This document shows positions 52,558 through 60,632 of a DNA stretch of 64,000 bases, piece after piece. Each line of letters opens with the position of its first letter. Positions within the stretch are counted from its first letter, which is position 1. The position numbers were made by a program, and so were the translations under genes. The notes under the pieces were generated by a model. That model saw only the letters and a program-made list of their open reading frames with translations, ran no database searches and had not been told where the DNA came from. The DNA is from JANNBN01 sp963763885 (GTDB lineage: Bacteria > Actinomycetota > Acidimicrobiia > Acidimicrobiales > JANYDT01). Location of the stretch: the NCBI GenBank assembly GCA_963763885.1, contig CAVXQD010000007.1, positions 2,046,001 through 2,110,000 on the forward strand, read 5' to 3'.

Positions 52558-52568
52558 AGCGGGTTCGG

Positions 52569-53225
52569 TCAGCTGGACCGCAACGTCATGCGTTTGCGGT
52601 CCACAATCCGGTAGGTGCGCTCATGCTGTTCCATCCATCCAAGCCGAATGAACTGCGCAATTGCCTTGTTCACCCGTTCACGGCTGGCGCCGATCATGCC
52701 GGCCAATTCTTCCTGGGTCACAGGCAATGTGAACTCGTCTGTGTCGCCGGCGATTTCCAACAGACGTTTGGCAGTCCGGCCGGTGACGTCGAGAAACACG
52801 GAGTCTGCCAACGCTTCGTCGGCTGCACGGACTCGCTTGACCAACAGCCGTACAACGTTCCACAACGCTTCGGCGTCACCCTCTAGCTCGGCACGCATGA
52901 CCGAAAACGGGACCGACACCACCTCGCTGGGCTCCAACGCACGGGCCAGTGCAGAACGCCCCTGGCCATCGAAGAGTGCCATCTCGCCGAACAGGTCCCC
53001 TGTGCCCATCAGAGCCAACAACGATTCACGATCCATGTTGCGGTTGGCGATGGCGATACGGCCACGGTTGACCACGTACAGGTGCTCGGCTTCGTCTCCC
53101 TCGGCGAACACCAAATCGCCTCGTTGGAAACTGTGCTGCTTGGCTGCTGCGGCAAACCGCTCGTGGGACTCCGAAGAGAACACTTGGAAGAACTCGAGTG
53201 CACCGAAGAAGTCGCGGGTGATCAT
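52569..53225 (-). CDS. Crp/Fnr-family transcriptional regulator
   Basis: 218 residues. The cyclic-nucleotide fold includes GDLFGEMALFDGQGRSALARA, close to the phosphate-binding cassette of Crp (GE...RSA), so cAMP is a plausible ligand. The C-terminal winged helix is VTQEELAGMIGASRERVNKA. No Cys cluster for an Fe-S centre is seen, so it is not Fnr. It is convergent with radA and divergent from the DUF2079 gene. Confidence 0.9.
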   Translation of the reverse strand: MITRDFFGALEFFQVFSSESHERFAAAAKQHSFQRGDLVFAEGDEAEHLYVVNRGRIAIANRNMDRESLLALMGTGDLFGEMALFDGQGRSALARALEPSEVVSVPFSVMRAELEGDAEALWNVVRLLVKRVRAADEALADSVFLDVTGRTAKRLLEIAGDTDEFTLPVTQEELAGMIGASRERVNKAIAQFIRLGWMEQHERTYRIVDRKRMTLRSS

Positions 53226-53257
53226 CTTTGAAGCGTACTGGCCGGTAACGTCTGGAG

Positions 53258-55153
53258 GTGGGTCCAGCGAACGATTTCGGAGACGATGATCTCGATCCGG
53301 CCCTGGTGGCCGAGTTCGGGCCTCGGTGGGCAGAGGTTGCGGTGGACACCTCGTTGGATCAGTTGGTCGAACCTGAAACCGAACTGACCGTTATCGACGC
53401 TTCTCCCGCTTTGGCTGCAGGTGTACCTGTTGCCAGCAACAAGGTTGCCGCTGCACGACACGCAAAGGAGCGCGGACAGGTTCATTCGCTGGCGGTTTCG
53501 TTGCGCAGGCAACCGCTCCCGTTCTGGCTTTCGGTAGCCCTTGCGCTTGGGTTCGGAAGCCTCTATGGCCGTCTCGGCGTCCGGCACTACAACGCGTTTG
53601 CGTCGTGGGCTTTTGACCTTGGTATCTACGACCAAGCCCTCTGGAAGGCGTCTCGCTTCGGCAAGACGTTTATCACCGTGCGTGGGCTCGAAATGTGGGG
53701 CCACCACTTCAACCCGATTCTGTACTTGCATGCGCCTGCGTACTGGCTGGGCGCTGGCCCACGATTCCTCTACGTGTCCCAGGCCGTGTCCATTGGGCTT
53801 GGTGCAATCGCTGTGTACCTGTTGGGTCGTGACCGCTTGCGTTCACCGTGGATGGGGTTCTTCTGCGCGGTGGCCTACGTCGGTTATGCCCCAATTGGGT
53901 TCATTGCGTGGGCCAACTGGCATCCAGAAGCGCTGGTGATCACGCCGTTGCTCTTCGCTTGGTGGGCGGCAAGACGTAAGTCGTGGCGAATGTTCACGGT
54001 GTTTGCCTGTCTTGCACTGACCACACGAGAAGACGCTGCGCTGGTCATGACGATGATGGGTCTGCTGCTGATTTGGAGCACCTGGACTGACGTCAAGAGC
54101 GGCGAAGACAAAGCGGGTTTCCGCTGGTCAAATCGCAATTTGCGCAACTCAGTGTTCACGCTGGTCGGTGCAATCGGGTTGTACTTTTTTGCGACGAAGG
54201 GCGTAATTCGCCACTTCAACGACGGTAAAGACCCGTTCTATATCCAGTACTTCTACGGCGACTTCGGCTCCACCATGTTTGAGGTGTTGGGCAACATGAT
54301 CCGCCACCCTGATCGGGTGGTCTCGCTAGCAATGAAGAAGGATCGTCTCACCTTCTACACCCAACTCGTGGTGCCGCTTGCGGGTGCACCACTTCTCGGG
54401 TTCCCCTACCTGTTGATGGCCGGGCCGCAGATGTTGTCCAGCATCACAAGCTCCACGCCGTATGCGCGCGTCATTGATTACCAGTACCCGTCAATGATGA
54501 TCGCCCCCATCGTGATCGCAGCCATCGAGGGTTTGGCGAGACGGCTTCGCACTCAGGCGGCCCGGCGCTGGGGCATCGTTGCGCTCCTTGTGTGCACATA
54601 CGTTTCCAACGTCGCGTGGTCCAACTCTCCCATCGGACAGAAAAGTTCCTACTGGTCTGCTGTGGGTCCACGTGCCGCGGCGTTGCAGGCGGCGGTCGAC
54701 ATGGTCCCTGACGGCGTCGGCGTAGCTGCCACCTACTCGCTTGGTCCGCACCTCAGCCACCGCGATGACATGTACGACTGGCCCAACCCTTGGATCGTTT
54801 CGTACTGGGGTAACGACCTCCCAGGCGGCGGCACCGACCCGGCGCCACACGATCCCAACCGGGTGACGTGGGTCGTCTTCGACCGGGTCCATCTCGACGT
54901 GGCAAATCCTGCCAACGTTCGCCAAGCCGCACTCGCTGAGCGGCTCATCGGCCCCGGAGGTGAGTTCGAGGTCGTGTTCGAGCAAGACGGGGTGGTGGTC
55001 GGGAAGCGGATCCGTCCGGACAACTCCGCCGTACCTGCGCCGCTCGAGCCGGTGATCGTCAACGAAGCGACTCCGCCGGTGAGTTTGGCTCCGGAATTGG
55101 TCCCGTTGGACCCGGTCTTTGTGCCGACCAACGAAACGGTTGCGGCTCCATAA
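53258..55153 (+). CDS. DUF2079 multi-pass membrane protein
   Basis: 631 residues from GTG. About 85 cytoplasmic residues precede ~10 membrane helices. FDLGIYDQALWKASRFGKTF, GHHFNPILYLHAPAYWL, WANWHPEALVITPLLFAWW and TTREDAALVM match DUF2079, a group of GT-C-like proteins of unproven function that may be glycosyltransferases. The C-terminal ~170 residues are soluble, ending in a Pro/Val-rich tail. The gap to the divergent Crp gene is only 32 bases, so the promoters must overlap. Confidence 0.85.
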   Translation: MGPANDFGDDDLDPALVAEFGPRWAEVAVDTSLDQLVEPETELTVIDASPALAAGVPVASNKVAAARHAKERGQVHSLAVSLRRQPLPFWLSVALALGFGSLYGRLGVRHYNAFASWAFDLGIYDQALWKASRFGKTFITVRGLEMWGHHFNPILYLHAPAYWLGAGPRFLYVSQAVSIGLGAIAVYLLGRDRLRSPWMGFFCAVAYVGYAPIGFIAWANWHPEALVITPLLFAWWAARRKSWRMFTVFACLALTTREDAALVMTMMGLLLIWSTWTDVKSGEDKAGFRWSNRNLRNSVFTLVGAIGLYFFATKGVIRHFNDGKDPFYIQYFYGDFGSTMFEVLGNMIRHPDRVVSLAMKKDRLTFYTQLVVPLAGAPLLGFPYLLMAGPQMLSSITSSTPYARVIDYQYPSMMIAPIVIAAIEGLARRLRTQAARRWGIVALLVCTYVSNVAWSNSPIGQKSSYWSAVGPRAAALQAAVDMVPDGVGVAATYSLGPHLSHRDDMYDWPNPWIVSYWGNDLPGGGTDPAPHDPNRVTWVVFDRVHLDVANPANVRQAALAERLIGPGGEFEVVFEQDGVVVGKRIRPDNSAVPAPLEPVIVNEATPPVSLAPELVPLDPVFVPTNETVAAP

Positions 55154-55332
55154 CCGCAGCCGTCTCCGCGCTCGGTGGCCGTTTCGCGGCTCAGATTTCC
55201 GACTTCGAAAGGCCGTGATTTCCCTACCTGTCGGGGCTTGGTGGCCAGTGGTCTGAACTGGCGGGGTTGTCCGCTATTCTTGTATGTCTGATTTCAGCGG
55301 GTTCCCCGTTGGATCGTGAGAAGTGGAGCGCC

Positions 55333-55812
55333 ATGACGTTCGATGTCGGTGACAAGGTTGTTTATCCCCACCATGGGGCGGCCACGATCGAACAGCGCGA
55401 GACGCTGACGTTTGCTGGTGAGGAGAAGGAATATCTCATCCTCAAACTGGCATTCGACAACCTCACGTTGAAGGTACCTGTCGACAAGGTTGAGGCCATT
55501 GGCCTTCGCGAGGTCATCAACGACGAAGAGGTCGAAGAGGTGTTCGCCGTGCTTCGCAAGAAGGAAGCGCGCATGCCAACAAACTGGTCTCGTCGGTTCA
55601 AGAACCACGTCGAAAAGCTGAAGTCCGGCGACATTTACCAGGTGGCCGAGGTCGTCCGAAATCTGTCCATCCGGGACAAGGACAAGGGTTTGTCGGCTGG
55701 CGAGAAGCGGATGCTTGTCAAAGCCCGCCTCATCCTCGTTTCTGAGCTCACCTTTGCGCTCAATGTCACTCAGGAGCAGGCCGAGCAGAAGCTCTCAGAC
55801 GCGCTCGTCTGA
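55333..55812 (+). CDS. carD: CarD-family RNA-polymerase-binding regulator
   Basis: 159 residues from ATG; the upstream in-frame codons belong to the leader. The N-terminal RNAP-interaction domain (FDVGDKVVYPHHGAATIEQR, LKVPVDKVEAIGLREV) and the C-terminal helical DNA-binding part (NWSRRFKNHVEKLKSGDIYQ, LSAGEKRMLVKAR) are complete. CarD stabilises open promoter complexes, notably at rRNA genes. A possible -10 box TATTCT lies at 55275. The gene heads a run with ispD, ispF and rlmB, a common actinobacterial order. Confidence 0.95.
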   Translation: MTFDVGDKVVYPHHGAATIEQRETLTFAGEEKEYLILKLAFDNLTLKVPVDKVEAIGLREVINDEEVEEVFAVLRKKEARMPTNWSRRFKNHVEKLKSGDIYQVAEVVRNLSIRDKDKGLSAGEKRMLVKARLILVSELTFALNVTQEQAEQKLSDALV

Positions 55813-55842
55813 GCGCGCCCGAGTGCCAGGCCGCGTCCGTCC

Positions 55843-56529
55843 ATGCCTCCCGTGACCTGGGCGGTCGTTGTCGCTGGCGGGACGGGATCACGTTTCGGTG
55901 GTCCGGTCCCCAAGCAGTACGCACTGCTTGGTGGCCGACGCGTTCTTGACTGGTCCCTCGAAGCGATGCAACGCGCTGCGCCAGGGAAGGTTGTTTTGGT
56001 TGTCCCTGCTGACCGGGCGGGCGACCCTGAGCGCGGTGCCACGCTTGTTGTGGTCGGAGGCGAATCTCGTTCGCAGTCCGTGCGCAACGGACTCGCAGCT
56101 GTCCCGGAGGATGCCGACGTTGTTTTGATTCACGATGCGGCTCGTCCGCTCGTTCCAGTGGTGGTCGTGGACGCATTGTTGGCCGCGTTGGCAGATGGCG
56201 CAGACGCAGCCGTTCCGGGCGTAGCCATCGTCGATACGGTGAAGCGGGTACTCCACGGGTTCGTCACCGAAACGCTTCCACGGGATCAACTTGTCGCTGT
56301 TCAAACGCCCCAAGCCTTCAAGCTGAATGCACTTCGTTCCGCGCATCGCTCGGGTGCTGAAGCGACCGACGACGCTGCATTGGTCGAGGCTGCCGGCGGG
56401 CCTGTGGCCGTTGTGGCCGGCTCCGAGGTTCTCCGCAAAGTGACGTCCGCTGAAGACCTACAGGTGCTGGAGCAATTCGTCGCTCAGGGCCTTCCAGTGG
56501 ACTCGTTGCTTCCGGGCGGGGACCTCTGA
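55843..56529 (+). CDS. ispD: 2-C-methyl-D-erythritol 4-phosphate cytidylyltransferase
   Basis: 228 residues. The CTP-binding N-terminus (VVVAGGTGSRFGGPVPKQYA) and VLIHDAARPLV, VDTVKRV and QTPQAFKLNAL are diagnostic. It makes CDP-methylerythritol in the MEP route to isoprenoids. It overlaps ispF by one base (TGATG). Confidence 0.95.
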   Translation: MPPVTWAVVVAGGTGSRFGGPVPKQYALLGGRRVLDWSLEAMQRAAPGKVVLVVPADRAGDPERGATLVVVGGESRSQSVRNGLAAVPEDADVVLIHDAARPLVPVVVVDALLAALADGADAAVPGVAIVDTVKRVLHGFVTETLPRDQLVAVQTPQAFKLNALRSAHRSGAEATDDAALVEAAGGPVAVVAGSEVLRKVTSAEDLQVLEQFVAQGLPVDSLLPGGDL

Positions 56530-57014
56530 TGCAGTTCCGAGTTGGTCAGGGTTTCGACATCCACCCCTTTTCCGAAGACCAGTCTCGCCCGCTCATTCTT
56601 GGTGGCGTTCGATTCGACGACTCGCCGGGCCTCCGTGGCCACAGTGATGCCGACGCGGTCGCTCATGCGCTCACCGACGCGTTGCTCGGCGCCGCAGATC
56701 TTGGCGATATCGGGTCGCACTTTCCAGACACCGACGACCGCTGGAAGGGTGCCGACTCCATGCGGTTGCTCGCAGCCGCTGTGCAACTGGTCCGCGACGA
56801 TGGTTGGGCTGTGGCTAACGCAGACATCACCGTCGTGCTGGAGGCGCCAAAATTGGCACCGCACCGGGCAGCCATGAAAGCCAGTCTCGAAACGGTGGTC
56901 GGAACCACTGTTTCGGTGAAGGCCAAACGCGGTGAAGGCCTCGGCGCCATTGGCCGCCGTGAAGGTATTGCTTGCTTTGCAGTTTGTCTGCTCACTCGAC
57001 CACAGGAGGTCTGA
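56529..57014 (+). CDS. ispF: 2-C-methyl-D-erythritol 2,4-cyclodiphosphate synthase
   Basis: 161 residues. The opening RVGQGFDIHPF supplies Asp and His metal ligands, followed by LRGHSDADAVAHALTDALLG, IGSHFPDTD and the C-terminal VKAKRGEGLGAIGRREGIAC. It cyclises the CDP intermediate two steps after IspD. The ribosome site of rlmB (AGGAGGT) lies in its last codons. Confidence 0.95.
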   Translation: MQFRVGQGFDIHPFSEDQSRPLILGGVRFDDSPGLRGHSDADAVAHALTDALLGAADLGDIGSHFPDTDDRWKGADSMRLLAAAVQLVRDDGWAVANADITVVLEAPKLAPHRAAMKASLETVVGTTVSVKAKRGEGLGAIGRREGIACFAVCLLTRPQEV

Positions 57015-57016
57015 AC

Positions 57017-58285
57017 ATGGCTCGTCCAAGCGGAAGAGGCGGTGGCTCCTTTGGGTCCTCTGGTGGAGGTCAAGGTGGCAACCGAGGTGGAGGCGCAGGC
57101 GCTGGTCGAGGGGGAGGCGCGGGTGCTGGCCGCGGCGCAGGCTCTGGCCGACCCGGTTCAGGTCGCCCCGGCGCGGGCGGGGCAGGCTCTGGCCGTCCTG
57201 GTGCGAGCCGGGGTGGGTCGTCGTTTGGCGCCGGCGGTTCGCGTGGCTCTTTCGGCGGCGGCTCTTACGGTGGTGGATCAGGCTCCGGCCGGGGAGCCGG
57301 AGCTGGCCGACCTGGTGATTCGCGTAGTTCGGGGCCACGCGCTGGCGGGCCACGAGGAAATACTGGCGGCGCGGGTGGCGGGTCACGTTCCGGTGCTGGT
57401 CGACCATTAGGCCCACCGCGTGGTGGCGATGGACCACGTTCTTCTGCCCGCCCCGACCGTTTCTCGAGCGCTTCCGGCGGCCCGCGTGACGCCATTCGTT
57501 CCCTGGCTCGGCCAGACGGGCTCGACGGGACGCAGATCGAGGGTCGTGTGGCTGTCAGAGAGCTTCTCGCCGTTGGGCGGCGACGCGTTCGCACGCTGAT
57601 GATGGCGGAGGGTACAGACGACAGTCCGATCCTGCGCGAGATTGAACAACTGGCAGCCAACGCCCGCGTCACCATTCGCTGGATGCCGAAGGAAATGGTG
57701 CTCGCCAACGCCCGCACTGAAGCCCCACAGGGTGTCATCGCCATGTGCGACGAACTTGACGACGTCGACGCGGACGACCTGCTGGAAATGGGCCCGTTGG
57801 GTGGCCCGCAGCCGTTCATCTTGGCCCTGGACGGGTTGACCGATCCCGGCAACCTCGGTGCGTTGCTTCGCAGCGCGCAGGGCGCTGGTGTGACTGGTGT
57901 GATCGTGCCCCAGCACCGTGCTGTCCACATCACCCCAACAGTCGCAAAGGCTGCAGCTGGCGCCATCGAGCACCTTCCAATCGCCCTTGTGGGTGGTCTT
58001 CCAGCGTTCTTGCTGCGTGCCAAAGAACGCGGCGCCTGGGTGATTGGCCTTGATGCCGGGGGCGATTCCACCGTCTACCAGCAGGTTCACCTCGCGGATC
58101 AACCGCTGATTCTGGTGGTTGGTGCTGAAGGCGACGGATTGTCCAGGCTTGCTCGTGAACGCTGCGATGTGATCGCGTCGATACCGCTTCGTGGGGGCCT
58201 GGAGTCGCTGAATGCGTCGGTCGCTGGCGCAATTGCGCTGTTCGAGATCGGACGCCATCGCCCAACCATCGGCCCAGAGCTGTAA
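57017..58285 (+). CDS. rlmB: 23S rRNA (guanosine-2'-O-)-methyltransferase RlmB with long RGG-like N-terminal tail
   Basis: 422 residues from ATG after AGGAGGT. Residues 1 to about 155 are almost only Gly, Arg, Ser, Ala and Pro, with many GRG, RGG and SGR units. The catalytic half is a normal SpoU/TrmH-type enzyme: substrate-binding domain (IEGRVAVRELLAVGRRRVRT), then the knotted fold (LDGLTDPGNLGALLRSAQGA, VVGAEGDGLSRLARERCD, LRGGLESLNASVAGAIALFE). RlmB methylates G2251 in the peptidyl-transferase loop. The tail is far longer than in E. coli RlmB and may aid RNA binding. Confidence 0.92.
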   Translation: MARPSGRGGGSFGSSGGGQGGNRGGGAGAGRGGGAGAGRGAGSGRPGSGRPGAGGAGSGRPGASRGGSSFGAGGSRGSFGGGSYGGGSGSGRGAGAGRPGDSRSSGPRAGGPRGNTGGAGGGSRSGAGRPLGPPRGGDGPRSSARPDRFSSASGGPRDAIRSLARPDGLDGTQIEGRVAVRELLAVGRRRVRTLMMAEGTDDSPILREIEQLAANARVTIRWMPKEMVLANARTEAPQGVIAMCDELDDVDADDLLEMGPLGGPQPFILALDGLTDPGNLGALLRSAQGAGVTGVIVPQHRAVHITPTVAKAAAGAIEHLPIALVGGLPAFLLRAKERGAWVIGLDAGGDSTVYQQVHLADQPLILVVGAEGDGLSRLARERCDVIASIPLRGGLESLNASVAGAIALFEIGRHRPTIGPEL

Positions 58286-58381
58286 CCCAGTACAGAATCC
58301 CCAGCCCGGGCCAATTCGCCCGGGCCTGATTTCCCGGGGATTCGCTTAGCTCCCCGCAGTGTCGTGCCGATAGCACCGATC

Positions 58382-59668
58382 ATGAGTGAGCAGTCTCTTC
58401 CGCAATCCCTGATTCAAGCCACGGCGATCGACTCGATCGACCTGGCCCAGTCCATGGTGGAGGACCTGCTGCTCCGTCGGGCGTCGCTCACGGATCGCAC
58501 AACCATCGGCAAGACGGCAATGGAACTCTGCCTTCATCCAAACGTGGTTCAGCAGGCGTTCCAGGGACTCAGAGACCGGCAGTTCTTCGACGTTTTGCAC
58601 CTCGAAGGGCTTGGCAATTACCACTTCACGCTGACCGACGCCGGCCGGGAACGGGCCCGCTCTGTGTTCGAGCGGTCCGGCTACATCGGCCCTGCTCCCG
58701 TCACCATGAAGACCTATACCGAGATCGTCGGATGGCTTCGCACCGAGGTGGAGGTGTCAGACGAACGATTGCGCGCTCGATTCAGCGACCTGGTGCTCAA
58801 CCCAAAGATCGTGGATGAACTAGGCGCAGCGTTTGCTGGTCAGCGGTCCATCTTGTTGTGGGGCCCTGCGGGTACCGGGAAGACGAGCTTGGCCGAGCGT
58901 CTCGTTCGTTTGTACGAGGACTGGGTGTTGGTGCCGTATGCCGTTGAGGTGGACGGGGGCATCATCTCGGTGTTCGACCCGTCGATCCACACGCCGGTGG
59001 AAACCGAGATCCCCGATCTCGACCCGCGCTGGGTGATCTGCGAGCGTCCGCTTGTGGTTGCCGGTGGTGAATTGGAGCTGAGCATGTTGCAGCTGCAGCG
59101 TGACCCCGTGACCAAGGTGTACTCGGCACCCCTGCAGATGAAGGCAAACAACGGCATTTTGCTCATCGACGACTTCGGCCGTCAGATGGTTGACCCTGGC
59201 GCCCTCCTCAACCGTTGGATCATTCCCCTTGAACGCCGTATCGATTACCTGTCGCTTTCCTCTGGCCAGAAGTTTCCTGTGCCGTTCGAGGTCTTGGTGG
59301 TGTTCTCCACGAACTTGGACCCCAACCAATTGGGCGACGACGCGTTCTTCCGACGTATTCAGAACAAGATCTACATCGGTGCGGCGACACCCGAAGAGTT
59401 CGACGAGATCTTGAATCGTGCTGCGCGACATTTCGAGGTGACGCTTCCTCCGGGGGCACACGATTCCGTGCGCCGCAAGCTGGCAGAGGTCGGCAAGAAG
59501 GGCCTCAACGCCTGTTATCCGGTGGACCTTGTTCGGTTGGTCCGCAACGTCGCGGACTATCGCAAGCAACCGCGTGACATGAACGACAACATGATTGACC
59601 AGGCGGCAAGCCTGTACTTCACTGCTGCTCCGAAAGAAGCGCTGACCGGAGTGTTCACGAAGCGGTAG
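58382..59668 (+). CDS. AAA+ family ATPase with N-terminal winged-helix-like region
   Basis: 428 residues from ATG; an in-frame GTG start six codons earlier is possible. The first ~100 residues look like a helical/winged domain (LAQSMVEDLLLRRASLTDRT, FDVLHLEGLGNYHFTLTDAG). The ATPase follows: Walker A in LLWGPAGTGKTSLAE (~160), Walker B in NNGILLIDDFGRQ and sensor 1 in LVVFSTNLDPNQLGDDAFFR. The role is unknown; proteins of this shape occur in several actinobacterial lineages. It stands alone between rlmB and tRNA-Thr. Confidence 0.8.
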   Translation: MSEQSLPQSLIQATAIDSIDLAQSMVEDLLLRRASLTDRTTIGKTAMELCLHPNVVQQAFQGLRDRQFFDVLHLEGLGNYHFTLTDAGRERARSVFERSGYIGPAPVTMKTYTEIVGWLRTEVEVSDERLRARFSDLVLNPKIVDELGAAFAGQRSILLWGPAGTGKTSLAERLVRLYEDWVLVPYAVEVDGGIISVFDPSIHTPVETEIPDLDPRWVICERPLVVAGGELELSMLQLQRDPVTKVYSAPLQMKANNGILLIDDFGRQMVDPGALLNRWIIPLERRIDYLSLSSGQKFPVPFEVLVVFSTNLDPNQLGDDAFFRRIQNKIYIGAATPEEFDEILNRAARHFEVTLPPGAHDSVRRKLAEVGKKGLNACYPVDLVRLVRNVADYRKQPRDMNDNMIDQAASLYFTAAPKEALTGVFTKR

Positions 59669-59706
59669 CGTCTTGGTGTGTTCTTCCCTTGGGAAGCGCA
59701 TGTCTC

Positions 59707-59782
59707 GCCGGTTTAGCTCAGTTGGTAGAGCACTTCACTTGTAATGAAGATGTCGTCGGTTCGATTCCGACATCCGGCTCCA
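59707..59782 (+). tRNA. tRNA-Thr (anticodon UGU), CCA encoded
   Basis: Cloverleaf parts in order: acceptor GCCGGTT, D arm AGCTCAGTTGGTAGAGC, anticodon arm CTTCA-CTTGTAA-TGAAG giving anticodon TGT, T arm GTCGG-TTCGATT-CCGAC, acceptor ATCCGGC with discriminator T and encoded CCA. One T-T mismatch sits in the acceptor stem (6:67). It reads ACA and, by wobble, ACG. Confidence 0.96.
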
Positions 59783-59921
59783 AGAACTTCTCAGCACCTA
59801 CGCAATATCCGCGTGATAACTACCCGCAGCGGACCGATTCGTCGGGGCGGCACCAGGTTGACCGTCCAACTGGGTACCATCTGACCGGGTTCCATTCGGA
59901 GCCAGGATCTGGAGGTGCATC

Positions 59922-60443
59922 ATGAACTCACTCGGACGCTCTGCCCGAGGCGCGCTCATCTTGTTGGTCGCGTTGGTCGTTGGTGTGTGGGTTATTTCCC
60001 GAACTTCAGACTCCCCAGCGGCCTCCGGGACCGGAGACGTGGCGTCGTCTGAGACCACGATCGTGCCAGCCAGCACCACCTCCACCACTCTGTTGCCTCC
60101 ACGGGACCCAAAGACCGTGCGTGTGCTCATGGTCAATGGCACCACCACGGCTGGCATCGCAAAGCTCGCTGGCAAGTGCGTGGCGGCCAAGTACGACCTG
60201 CTCCCCGCCAAGAACGCGGCCACCAAGCCTTTGGCCGCTTCTGCGTTGTACGCCGCTGCAAACGCAAGCGCTGAAGCCGCAGACATCGCCAGCACGCTTG
60301 GCTTCGCCGGTGCCGCGGTTGCATTCCCGGTTGATCCGGGTGTGAAGGAATTCCCGTCGCCTGCGCCAGACGTGATGTTCATTATCGGCGACGACACTGC
60401 AGCGGCGATTCGTAATCTGCCCTGCGCCCAATCCCCAGCCTGA
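59922..60443 (+). CDS. LytR C-terminal-domain protein, membrane-anchored
   Basis: 173 residues from ATG, with a ribosome site (GGAGGTGC). One N-terminal membrane helix (ALILLVALVVGVWVISR), a Ser/Thr-rich linker (~25-60), then a LytR_C domain (VRVLMVNGTTTAGIAKLAG, LGFAGAAVAFPV). This domain often accompanies LytR-CpsA-Psr wall-polymer ligases, but the catalytic part is absent, so a structural or accessory wall role is inferred. Confidence 0.8.
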   Translation: MNSLGRSARGALILLVALVVGVWVISRTSDSPAASGTGDVASSETTIVPASTTSTTLLPPRDPKTVRVLMVNGTTTAGIAKLAGKCVAAKYDLLPAKNAATKPLAASALYAAANASAEAADIASTLGFAGAAVAFPVDPGVKEFPSPAPDVMFIIGDDTAAAIRNLPCAQSPA

Positions 60444-60481
60444 TCTGCGGACCACCACGCGTGGTCTCCTGACAAACAGTT

Positions 60482-60508
60482 TTGGCACTCTCCTCTGTCG
60501 AGTGCCAA
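60482..60508. promoter_or_regulatory. CIRCE element 1 (HrcA operator)
   Basis: TTGGCACTC, nine bases, GAGTGCCAA: a perfect inverted repeat matching the CIRCE consensus TTAGCACTC-N9-GAGTGCTAA with one change per arm. HrcA binds such sites and represses heat-shock genes. Confidence 0.92.
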
Positions 60509-60531
60509 TACCGCGACGGGGCGGTGTAGGG

Positions 60532-60558
60532 TTAGCACTCAGTACCGCCGAGTGCCAG
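60532..60558. promoter_or_regulatory. CIRCE element 2 (HrcA operator)
   Basis: TTAGCACTC, nine bases, GAGTGCCAG. The left arm is exact consensus and the right arm has two changes. It lies 74 bases before groEL, 23 bases after element 1. Confidence 0.9.
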
Positions 60559-60632
60559 AACCTCTCACGAGACCACCGCGCACTCGGCTCTCAAAACCTC
60601 ATTGTTGAACCCCCATTACGGAGGATGTTGAT

